Under the pieces are notes generated by a model that was not told where the DNA came from, made no database searches, and saw only the letters and a program-made list of their open reading frames with translations. DNA of 64,000 nucleotides from WRAV01 sp050950205 (lineage in GTDB: Bacteria; Bacillota; Clostridia; Oscillospirales; Ruminococcaceae), in contig JBMNHF010000007.1 of the NCBI GenBank assembly GCA_050950205.1, positions 248,001 through 312,000 of the forward strand. Reading direction: 5' to 3'. Positions 52,496 to 59,297 of this stretch are shown here, piece by piece; position 1 is the first letter of the stretch, and every line of letters begins with the position of its first letter. A program made the position numbers and the translations under genes.

Positions 52496-53710
52496 ATGAA
52501 AGCACTGGCAGGTCAGCTCAAAGAGGCAGCAGCAAGGTATCAGCCGGAAATTCTGGAGCACTACCGGCATTTCCACACCCATCCGGAACTGAGTGGGCAG
52601 GAGGTGGAAACCAGCCGTTATATCACCGAACAGCTGACCTCTTGGGGCATCCAAATTCAAGAATTGGAGCTAACCTCCGGGGTGGCCGGAGTTCTGAAGG
52701 GGGGCAAAGACGGCCCCTGTGTTGCCCTGCGAGCGGATATGGACGCCCTGCCGGTGTTGGAGGAGAGCGCTTGCCCCTTCCCCTCCCAGCGGCCGGGCGT
52801 GATGCACGCCTGCGGTCACGACCTGCATATGGCTGCTCTGTTGGGAGCCGCCCATATTCTGGCGGACTGGCGGGAAGAAATGGCAGGAAGTGTCAAATTT
52901 ATTTTTCAGCCGGCGGAAGAAATCTTTACCGGCGCTGAGGCCATGGTACAACAGGGGGTGCTGGAGCAGCCCAAGGTGGAGGCCATCTTCGGCCTTCACA
53001 GTTACCCCGATTTGTCGGTGGGGCAGGTGGCGGTGCGGCAGGGAGCCATGATGGCTGCTGTAAACAGCTTTACCATCCGCATTCGGGGCCGGGGGGGCCA
53101 CGGCGGACTTCCCCATCTGGCCAAAGACCCGGTGGTCTGCGCCGCCGCAGTGATTACCTCTCTTCAAACGGTGGTCAGCCGCCTGACCGATGCCCAGGAT
53201 GCACTGGTGGTATCGGTTTGCAGCATTCGGGGAGGAGAGGAGATGCGGCCCAACATCATCCCGGAGGAGGTAGTGATGGCGGGAACCGTCCGCGCCTTTG
53301 ACCCGACCCTCTGCCAACAAGCAGAGAAAAGCATCCGCCTGGTGGTGGAAAGCACCGCTCAGGCTTATGGCTGCAAGGCAGAGGTGGACTATCGGTATGA
53401 TTTGCTGCCCACCATCAACAGCGACTGGCTCTACCCCATTGCATTGGAAGCGGTGGAAAGTCTGGAACTGGAAGTTTCCAACCCCAGACCCAGCACCGGC
53501 GGGGAAGATTTTTCGGTTTTTGCCCAGCGGGTTCCCGGTTTTTTCTACTGGCTGGGCACCGGGGACGAGAAGGCAGGATGCAGTTTTCCGTGGCACAACC
53601 CCAAGTTTCGGATCCATCCCGACGCCCTGCCGCTGGGAGCGCAAATTTATGCGTCCAGCGCCCTTCACTATCTAAACCATTTTGCAAAAGCAGAACCATC
53701 CATCGGATAA
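52496..53710 (+). CDS. M20-family amidohydrolase (hippurate hydrolase/IAA-amino acid hydrolase type)
   Basis: 404 residues, cytoplasmic, dinuclear-metal peptidase fold: ALRADMDALPVLEE, the metal ligand HACGHDLHMAALLGAA, FQPAEE and the dimerisation domain with RGRGGHGGLPHLAKDP. The last ligand region SNPRPSTGGEDFSVF is present. It cleaves an N-acyl or aminoacyl amide bond; the substrate cannot be deduced. AGGGGAG lies 8 nt before the ATG. Monocistronic. Confidence 0.92.
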   Translation: MKALAGQLKEAAARYQPEILEHYRHFHTHPELSGQEVETSRYITEQLTSWGIQIQELELTSGVAGVLKGGKDGPCVALRADMDALPVLEESACPFPSQRPGVMHACGHDLHMAALLGAAHILADWREEMAGSVKFIFQPAEEIFTGAEAMVQQGVLEQPKVEAIFGLHSYPDLSVGQVAVRQGAMMAAVNSFTIRIRGRGGHGGLPHLAKDPVVCAAAVITSLQTVVSRLTDAQDALVVSVCSIRGGEEMRPNIIPEEVVMAGTVRAFDPTLCQQAEKSIRLVVESTAQAYGCKAEVDYRYDLLPTINSDWLYPIALEAVESLELEVSNPRPSTGGEDFSVFAQRVPGFFYWLGTGDEKAGCSFPWHNPKFRIHPDALPLGAQIYASSALHYLNHFAKAEPSIG

Positions 53711-53720
53711 TCAGGATAGA

Positions 53721-53752
53721 AAAACCACACCTGCCAAGAGGTGTGGTTTTTT
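53721..53752. terminator. Bidirectional terminator between the M20 gene and metK
   Basis: AAAACCACACCT (53721-53732) with AGGTGTGGTTTTTT (53739-53752), T runs on both strands. Confidence 0.9.
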
Positions 53753-53766
53753 GATGGCATGTCCCA

Positions 53767-54942
53767 TTAAGCAAGAGCCTTTAAAAGCTCCTCCACTTTA
53801 TCGGTGCGCTCCCAGGCAACCTTGAGATCCTCCCGGCCCATGTGGCCGTAGGCAGCCAGCTGCCGGTAGATGGGCCGGCGCAGGTCCAGATCCCGGATGA
53901 TGGCGTTGGGGGTAAAGTCAAACACTTTGCCAATGGCTTGTGCCAGCGCTTGGTCGGAGTGTTTTCCCGTTCCGAAGGTGTTGACGTTGACGGATACCGG
54001 CTGCGCCACCCCAATGGCATAAGCCAGCTGCACCTCGCAGCGGGAGGCAAGGCCTGCCGCCACAATGTTCTTGGCAGCGTAGCGAGCAGCGTAGGCGCCG
54101 GAGCGGTCCACTTTGGTGGGATCCTTGCCGGAGAAGCAGCCACCGCCGTGACGGCCATAGCCCCCGTAAGTGTCCACAATAATCTTCCGCCCGGTCAGGC
54201 CGCTGTCCCCGTGGGGACCGCCGATGACAAAGCGCCCAGTGGGGTTGACCAAATAGCGGGTGTTCTGGAGCAGATTTGCAGGAACGATGGGCTCCACCAC
54301 ATACCGGATGAAATCCTTGCGGATCTGCTCCAGAGATACTTCCTCCGAGTGCTGGCTGGAGAGAACCACCGTATCCACCCGGACAGGCTTTCCGTCCTCA
54401 TACTCCACCGTAACCTGAGTCTTGCCGTCGGGCCGCAGGTAGGGCAGGGTTCCGTCCTTGCGCACTTTGGTCATCTGCATGGCCAGCTGGTGGGCCAACG
54501 AAATGGCCATGGGCATCAGCTCAGGGGTCTCGTCGCAGGCGTAGCCAAACATCATTCCCTGATCTCCCGCACCTTCCAGGCTTTCGCTGGCCTCTCCGGT
54601 GCGAGTTTCCAGAGCGTTGTTTACCCCCATGGCGATGTCGCTGCTCTGCTCGTCAATGGCGGTGAGAACCGCACAGCTGTCCCCGTCAAAACCGTATTCG
54701 GCGTTGTTATAGCCGATTTCTTTAATCACCTGACGGGCAATCTTAGGGATGTCCACGTAGCAATCGGTGGAAATTTCTCCGGTAATGAACACAAGGCCGG
54801 TGGTGGTTACCGTTTCGCAGGCCACCCGGGCGGTGGGGTCCTGACTGATGATAAAATCTAGAATAGCGTCGGAAATTTGGTCGCAAATTTTATCGGGATG
54901 TCCCTCCGTTACCGATTCGGACGTAAATAAAAACTTGCTCAC
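53767..54942 (-). CDS. metK: S-adenosylmethionine synthetase
   Basis: 391 residues; makes SAM from methionine and ATP. Motifs: FTSESVTEGHPDKICDQISDAILD, the GAGDQGMMFGYA hexapeptide region and the ATP loop GGGCFSGKDPTKVDRS. The open frame extends far upstream through the riboswitch; GTG 54942 gives the family N terminus and has GGAG about 10 nt ahead. Controlled by a SAM-I riboswitch and terminator, so its own product represses it. Confidence 0.97.
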   Translation of the reverse strand: MSKFLFTSESVTEGHPDKICDQISDAILDFIISQDPTARVACETVTTTGLVFITGEISTDCYVDIPKIARQVIKEIGYNNAEYGFDGDSCAVLTAIDEQSSDIAMGVNNALETRTGEASESLEGAGDQGMMFGYACDETPELMPMAISLAHQLAMQMTKVRKDGTLPYLRPDGKTQVTVEYEDGKPVRVDTVVLSSQHSEEVSLEQIRKDFIRYVVEPIVPANLLQNTRYLVNPTGRFVIGGPHGDSGLTGRKIIVDTYGGYGRHGGGCFSGKDPTKVDRSGAYAARYAAKNIVAAGLASRCEVQLAYAIGVAQPVSVNVNTFGTGKHSDQALAQAIGKVFDFTPNAIIRDLDLRRPIYRQLAAYGHMGREDLKVAWERTDKVEELLKALA

Positions 54943-54963
54943 GAGAAAACATCTCCTTTCAAC

Positions 54964-54990
54964 AAAAAAGGGCTCCGGAAGACCGGGCCC
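54964..54990 (-). terminator. SAM-riboswitch terminator before metK
   Basis: GGGCTCCGG (54970-54978) and CCGGGCCC (54983-54990), 4-nt loop, six T on the minus strand. Confidence 0.9.
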
Positions 54991-55001
54991 GTAATTTTGG
55001 T

Positions 55002-55108
55002 CTATCTCCCTCATCTTTCGGTGTGTTGCACCGCAGGATTTAGCACCTCGCCTTCTGGCAGGTTGCCGGACTTCACAGGGCCTGTTCCCTCCGTCGCTCT
55101 TGATAAGG
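55002..55108 (-). promoter_or_regulatory. SAM-I riboswitch (S box)
   Basis: Minus-strand order of conserved parts: CTTATCAAGAG, GGAGGGA, CAGGCCCTGTGAAG, CCGGCAACC, AGGTGCTAAATCC and GAAAGATGAGG. Followed by a terminator and metK. Confidence 0.96.
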
Positions 55109-55129
55109 CGTATGCAATTTTGTGAGGAC

Positions 55130-55158
55130 ATTATAACAGCTTTGTCGAAGTCTGTCAA
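55130..55158 (-). promoter_or_regulatory. Consensus promoter of metK
   Basis: TTGACA (55153-55158), 17-bp spacer, TATAAT (55130-55135). Confidence 0.9.
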
Positions 55159-55208
55159 TGACGTGAAAACCCGGTGGACAAACAGAAATTTGCCCACCGG
55201 AATAAAGT

Positions 55209-55883
55209 TTAGAGCACCCCTTGAAAGGTTAAAACCAGCAAGATACAGGTGATGAGCACCACGCCGGCAGTCAGCATGACGCCGAGGCTCCAGGGTTTGG
55301 AAGGGCAGACGGTCTGCTCTTCCCGGGAGGGAAGAAGACAGGCAGCCCGCAGTGCCTTTACAAGCGGCTTGTAAAGCAGCAGGGTAAGGGTTGCGTTCAG
55401 CCCGCCCTTGATGAGATTAAAGGGCAGAAAGGCGGGGATCAGCAAAGCCACCACTTCGCTGCGGGGAACCCCCAGATACAAGGGGGTAATTAAGCAATTC
55501 CACAGCAGCATGACAGCGGTCATCAGCAGGGTGCCGGCCACCAAACCGATGACGGCGCGGGACTGTGTCCGCTTCCTTTGGTAAATGACTGCTGCCGTGC
55601 AGGAAAAGGCGCAGGTGGAAAGAATATTCATCACAAGGCCGATAAAGCCGGTATCGCTGACGGTAAACATCTCCACAAAAGAAACCACCACAGAGACGGC
55701 AAGTGCGGACAGCGGCCCCAACAAAAAGCCTGCAAAGGTGATGACAATATCCTTGGGGTCGTACTTGAGGAACAACACCATGGGAATGCGTCCCACCACC
55801 ATCAGCACATAGGAAATGGTGCTCATAACAGCTAGGGTGGTCAGTTTTCGGGTTTTTTGAAAGGTTGCGGTTTGGGCGTACAT
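55209..55883 (-). CDS. ribU: Riboflavin ECF transporter S component
   Basis: 224 residues with about six membrane helices; substrate-specific subunit that uses a shared EcfAA'T module encoded elsewhere. KLTTLAVMSTISYVLMVVGRIPM, FLKYDPKDIVITFAGFLLGP and PFNLIKGGLNA match RibU. Regulation by an FMN riboswitch fixes riboflavin as the substrate with good confidence. AGGAGG lies 5 nt before the ATG. Its stop lies about 50 bp from the metK promoter, without a clear terminator. Confidence 0.94.
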   Translation of the reverse strand: MYAQTATFQKTRKLTTLAVMSTISYVLMVVGRIPMVLFLKYDPKDIVITFAGFLLGPLSALAVSVVVSFVEMFTVSDTGFIGLVMNILSTCAFSCTAAVIYQRKRTQSRAVIGLVAGTLLMTAVMLLWNCLITPLYLGVPRSEVVALLIPAFLPFNLIKGGLNATLTLLLYKPLVKALRAACLLPSREEQTVCPSKPWSLGVMLTAGVVLITCILLVLTFQGVL

Positions 55884-55930
55884 AAGCTTCCTCCTACCAT
55901 GAATTTAGCCCGTTTCACGCCTTGCGCAGC

Positions 55931-55959
55931 AAAAACGCCCCAAGCCAAAGGCTCAGGGC
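55931..55959 (-). terminator. FMN-riboswitch terminator before ribU
   Basis: GCCCCAAGCC (55937-55946) and GGCTCAGGGC (55950-55959) pair fully with two G-U pairs; TTTTT follows on the minus strand. Confidence 0.85.
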
Positions 55960-55987
55960 GCGCAGCAGCACCGTCATAAAGACAGTT

Positions 55988-56112
55988 TGTTTCTTTCATC
56001 CGGACTATACCGTCGGTCAGGGATTCTAACCCTGTCGGCCGCTATCGGCTCGCGGACTTGTAGCCATCAAAGACTCTTCACCGCCGGTGAGGACTTGCAC
56101 CTCGCCCTGAAA
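55988..56112 (-). promoter_or_regulatory. FMN riboswitch (RFN element)
   Basis: Minus strand: TTTCAGGGCGAGG, CACCGGCGGT, AAGTCCGCGAGC, GGCCGACAGG, CCGACGGTATAGTCCGGATG and AAAG, the full RFN pattern. The ribU terminator follows. Confidence 0.97.
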
Positions 56113-56134
56113 CAGACTATTATTTTGTACCTTT

Positions 56135-56163
56135 ATTATAGATGCTGGTTAAGAGTTTGTCAA
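56135..56163 (-). promoter_or_regulatory. Consensus promoter of the FMN-riboswitch/ribU unit
   Basis: TTGACA (56158-56163), 17-bp spacer, TATAAT (56135-56140). Confidence 0.9.
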
Positions 56164-56170
56164 TATACTC

Positions 56171-56198
56171 TTGACATTTTGACCCTGCAGACTATAAT
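56171..56198 (+). promoter_or_regulatory. Consensus promoter of the TPP-riboswitch operon
   Basis: TTGACA (56171-56176), 16-bp spacer, TATAAT (56193-56198). Its -35 is 7 bp from that of the divergent ribU promoter. Confidence 0.88.
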
Positions 56199-56218
56199 GA
56201 AGGTAAACAGACAAACAA

Positions 56219-56308
56219 AAACGGGGTGCTGGATGATTCCGGCTGAGAGCAATCGAATGGAAGATTGCAACCCTTGAACCTGATCCGGGTAATGCCGGCG
56301 GAGGGATA
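56219..56308 (+). promoter_or_regulatory. TPP riboswitch (THI element)
   Basis: Conserved ACGGGGTGCT, GGCTGAGAG, ACCCTTGAACCTGATCCGGG, TAATGCCGGCG and GAGGGA in order, followed by a terminator and thiamine-related uptake genes. Confidence 0.97.
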
Positions 56309-56344
56309 AAACAAAAGCGCAAGGGGAATTCCCTCTCCGATTAC

Positions 56345-56373
56345 CCGCACGGTTACAACACGTGCGGTTTTTT
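56345..56373 (+). terminator. TPP-riboswitch terminator
   Basis: CCGCACG (56345-56351) with CGTGCGG (56361-56367), then six T, 27 bp before the first gene. Confidence 0.9.
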
Positions 56374-56400
56374 GTTTTGTCGGGAAAGGAGTTTGTTGTG

Positions 56401-56703
56401 ATGAAACAGCCTCAAGCAAGTATCGCCATTCAGGTTCTTCCCAAAGTAGAGGGAGAAGAAGTCATTCGGGTGGTGGATGCCGTCATTGCCCACATTCGGC
56501 AAAGTGGCATGTCCTATACCGTAGGCCCCTTTGAGACAACGGTGGAGGGTGACTTTGACGCTTTGTGGGATTTGGCCAAGGAATGCCAGCTCATCTGCAT
56601 CCAAGAGGGAGCCCCCAGCGTATCCACCTACCTCAAGGTGTTCTTCAACCCCACCGAGGGGGTATGGTCCATTGAGAAAAAGACTGCAAAACATCAAAAG
56701 TAA
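56401..56703 (+). CDS. MTH1187/YkoF-family thiamine-binding protein
   Basis: 100 residues, a ferredoxin-like fold of the MTH1187/YkoF-type: ASIAIQVLPKVEGEEVIRVVDAVIAHI and SGMSYTVGPFETTVEGDFDALWDLAKECQ. Members bind thiamine or its pyrimidine moiety in the cytoplasm and commonly sit with HMP/thiamine ABC transporters, as here. AAAGGAG lies about 9 nt before the ATG. First gene of the TPP operon. Confidence 0.85.
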   Translation: MKQPQASIAIQVLPKVEGEEVIRVVDAVIAHIRQSGMSYTVGPFETTVEGDFDALWDLAKECQLICIQEGAPSVSTYLKVFFNPTEGVWSIEKKTAKHQK

Positions 56704-57451
56704 GGGGGATTCCCTCAGCCTGCTGCTGGCGTTGCTGGTGATTTGGCAGCTGGTTTGCTCCCTTAAGCTGGTTCCGCCCTTTTTGCTGCCCTCTCCCATC
56801 AGCGTGGTGCGGGCCTTTGCGGTGGACTTTGTTCCCATTATGGGACATGCCGCTGTCTCTCTGGCCGAGGCCTTTGCGGGTCTTTTTCTGGGGGTGGCGG
56901 GAGCCTTTGTGTTGGCTATTCTGATGGACCGCAGCGATTATCTCTACCAAGCGCTTTATCCCATCATCCTCATCACCCAGACGGTGCCCACGGTGGCGCT
57001 GGCTCCCCTGCTGGTTCTCTGGATGGGGTACGGACCGGCTCCTAAAATTGTGCTGGTGTTTTTGGTCTGCTTCTTTCCGGTGGCGGTGGGGCTTCTGGAT
57101 GGTTTTCGGGAAGCGGACCCCGACACCATGGTACTGCTGCGCTCCATGGGAGCAAACGAAGGGCAGATTTTCCTCCACCTCAAACTGCCGGGTGCCCTGC
57201 CCCGCCTGTTTTCGGGGCTGCGGATTGCAGTGAGCTATGCCATTGTGGGAGCAGTGATTGCCGAATGGCTGGGTGGTTCCTCCGGCCTTGGGGTTTATAT
57301 GACCCGGGTGCGGAAAAGCTATGCCTTTGACAAGATGTTTGCCATTATATTTTTTGTCAGCGGGCTAAGCATTCTTCTCATGCGTTTGACAGCACTACTG
57401 GAAAAAAAGATGACTCCCTGGGCAAGACAGGGGGAAAGAAAGGACTCCTAA
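56672..57451 (+). CDS. thiX: ABC transporter permease, thiamine-precursor uptake
   Basis: About 259 residues, six membrane helices, SsuC/ThiX type: TQTVPTVALAPLLVLWMGYGPAPKIVLVFLV and the EAA loop region around FREADPDTMVLLRSMGANEGQIF. The TTG at 56672 is the likely start (GGGGG about 9 nt ahead), overlapping the previous gene by 32 bp; earlier in-frame starts lie inside that gene. The TPP riboswitch and THI5-like receptor point to HMP or a related precursor. Confidence 0.87.
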   Translation: MRKRLQNIKSKGDSLSLLLALLVIWQLVCSLKLVPPFLLPSPISVVRAFAVDFVPIMGHAAVSLAEAFAGLFLGVAGAFVLAILMDRSDYLYQALYPIILITQTVPTVALAPLLVLWMGYGPAPKIVLVFLVCFFPVAVGLLDGFREADPDTMVLLRSMGANEGQIFLHLKLPGALPRLFSGLRIAVSYAIVGAVIAEWLGGSSGLGVYMTRVRKSYAFDKMFAIIFFVSGLSILLMRLTALLEKKMTPWARQGERKDS

Positions 57452-57453
57452 GC

Positions 57454-58428
57454 ATGAAAAAGCTGATTGTATCCTTGATTTTGGTATTTCTGCTGTTGGG
57501 AAGTGGTTGCGCTCAAAAGCAACAGGACACTTCTCAGGTGCGGGTGGTTCTGGACTGGACCCCCAACACCAACCATACCGGAATGTATGTGGCGCTGGAA
57601 AAGGGCTGGTATTCGGAAGAAGGTCTCTCGGTGGAGATTCAGCAGCCCCCCGAATCCTCCGCACTGGCTCTGGTTGCCGCCGGCGGCGCCGAGGTGGCGG
57701 TGGACTTTCAGGAATCCATGGGTCCTGCCATTGCATCCTCCAATCCCCTGCCGGTAACAGCCATCGCCGCTGTGGTGCAACACAACACCTCCGGCATTGT
57801 GTCCCTGGGGGAAACCGGCATCCGCTCCGCCGCCGACCTCTGCGGAAAAAGCTTTGCCGCCTGGAGCACCCCTGTGGTGACCGAAACCATCCGCTACATT
57901 GTGGAGCAGGATGGAGGAAAGTTAGAGGAAGTGCAAATCATCTACGACGAGGTGACCGATGCGGTTTCCGCCCTGCAAACCGGCGTGGACTCCATCTGGG
58001 TCTACTACGCTTGGGACGGCATCGCCACACAGGTGTCGGGGCTGGATTCCAGTTTTCTCTTCCTTACCGACTGCGACCCCATCTTTGATTTCTATTCTCC
58101 TATCTTGGTGGCATCCAACGCCTGGATGGAGACCCATCCCGACAAAGTAAAGGCGTTTTTAAAGGCCACCGCCAGAGGCTATGAATTTGCCATAGAAAAT
58201 CCTCAAGAAGCGGCGGAGATTCTGCTCAAACACGCCCCCGAACTGAGGGAGGATTTGGTGGTGGAAAGCCAGAAGTGGCTGGCCTCCCAGTACAAGGCGG
58301 AGGTTTCCCGCTGGGGGGAGATTGACCCGGATCGCTGGAGCCGCTTCTACGATTGGATGTATCAGCGCAGCCTGCTGGAGCGGGATCTGGGAACCGAGGG
58401 CTTTACCAACGAGTTTTTGCCCCAGTAA
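57454..58428 (+). CDS. thiY: THI5/NMT1-like substrate-binding lipoprotein, thiamine-precursor uptake
   Basis: 324 residues: signal peptide with lipobox LLGSGC, then an NMT1/THI5-like domain: VVLDWTPNTNHTGMYVALEKGWY and AVDFQESMGPAIASSNPLPVTAIAAVVQHN. Such receptors (ThiY) bind formylaminopyrimidine or HMP. The motif HNTSGIVSL follows the pyrimidine-binding segment. AAAGGA lies 7-8 nt upstream; starts 2 bp after the permease stop. A terminator-like hairpin sits after it. Confidence 0.92.
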   Translation: MKKLIVSLILVFLLLGSGCAQKQQDTSQVRVVLDWTPNTNHTGMYVALEKGWYSEEGLSVEIQQPPESSALALVAAGGAEVAVDFQESMGPAIASSNPLPVTAIAAVVQHNTSGIVSLGETGIRSAADLCGKSFAAWSTPVVTETIRYIVEQDGGKLEEVQIIYDEVTDAVSALQTGVDSIWVYYAWDGIATQVSGLDSSFLFLTDCDPIFDFYSPILVASNAWMETHPDKVKAFLKATARGYEFAIENPQEAAEILLKHAPELREDLVVESQKWLASQYKAEVSRWGEIDPDRWSRFYDWMYQRSLLERDLGTEGFTNEFLPQ

Positions 58429-58439
58429 ACAAGCGGACA

Positions 58440-58468
58440 GGGGCGGTTCTTTGCCGCCCCGCCTTTTT
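58440..58468 (+). terminator. Hairpin inside the thi operon (partial terminator)
   Basis: GGGGCGG and CCGCCCC (58440-58446, 58454-58460), then GCC and five T, between the receptor and the ATPase genes. Probably lowers ATPase expression relative to the receptor. Confidence 0.65.
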
Positions 58469-58487
58469 GTAGAATTGACGGTGGAAT

Positions 58488-59234
58488 ATGAGTTTGTTTC
58501 GATGTGAAAAAATTAATAAAAGCTATCAGGGGCAACCGGTCATTGAGGATATCTCCCTGCATCTTGCCCAAGGTGAGCTGGTGGGTCTGCTGGGAGCCAG
58601 CGGGGTGGGAAAAACCACCCTGATGAGCATTCTGGCCGGGGTGGATTGCCCCGATTCCGGGCGGGTTTTTCTGGAGGATGAGGACATCACCGGAATGGCC
58701 GGGCGGGTAGGTTATATGCTGCAAAAAGACCTGTTGCTGCCCTTTAAAACCACTTTGGACAATGTAAGCCTCCCCTTAATTCTCAAGGGGATGAAAAAGT
58801 CTCAGGCCCGGGAAAAGGCAGCAGAGCAGATGGAGCGCTTTGGCCTTGCCGGCAGCGAGGACAAATACCCCCATCAGCTTTCCGGCGGGATGCGGCAGCG
58901 GGCAGCCCTCTTGCGCACCCACTTTCTGGGCAACCAAGTGATTTTGCTGGACGAGCCTTTTTCCGCTCTGGATGCTCTGACCAAAAGTGAACTCCACCGC
59001 TGGTATCTGGATGCCTCTGCTCAAATGGGGCTGACCACCCTGTTTATCACCCACGACATTGACGAGGCTCTCACCCTTTCCCACCGCATCTATGTGATGG
59101 CGGGGATGCCGGGCCAAATCAAAGCCGAGCTTTCCATCTCCGCCCCCCGCCCCCGCCCTGCCGATTTTGCCTTCAGCCAGGAATTTTTGCAGGCCAAGCG
59201 GCAATTGCTGGACGCCATCGGCGGACAGAATTAG
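58488..59234 (+). CDS. thiZ: ABC transporter ATP-binding protein, thiamine-precursor uptake
   Basis: 248 residues: Walker A GASGVGKTT, Q loop YMLQKDLLLPF, signature LSGGMRQRAALLRT, Walker B VILLDEPFSALD and switch histidine ITHDIDEAL, of the SsuB/TauB/ThiZ type. Last gene of the TPP-controlled operon, completing the receptor, permease and ATPase set. Confidence 0.92.
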   Translation: MSLFRCEKINKSYQGQPVIEDISLHLAQGELVGLLGASGVGKTTLMSILAGVDCPDSGRVFLEDEDITGMAGRVGYMLQKDLLLPFKTTLDNVSLPLILKGMKKSQAREKAAEQMERFGLAGSEDKYPHQLSGGMRQRAALLRTHFLGNQVILLDEPFSALDALTKSELHRWYLDASAQMGLTTLFITHDIDEALTLSHRIYVMAGMPGQIKAELSISAPRPRPADFAFSQEFLQAKRQLLDAIGGQN

Positions 59235-59248
59235 TTGTAGCTTCCATA

Positions 59249-59288
59249 AAAACGCTCCGGGTACTCTATGTACCCGGAGCTGTTTTTT
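59249..59288. terminator. Bidirectional terminator between the thi operon and the GH31 gene
   Basis: GCTCCGGGTAC (59254-59264) with its complement (59270-59280), 5-nt loop, T runs on both sides. Confidence 0.92.
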
Positions 59289-59297
59289 GTTTATGGA

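Noticed and set aside
54943..55197. Longer metK start upstream of the GTG at 54942
   Set aside because: It would translate the SAM riboswitch and its terminator and has no family similarity.
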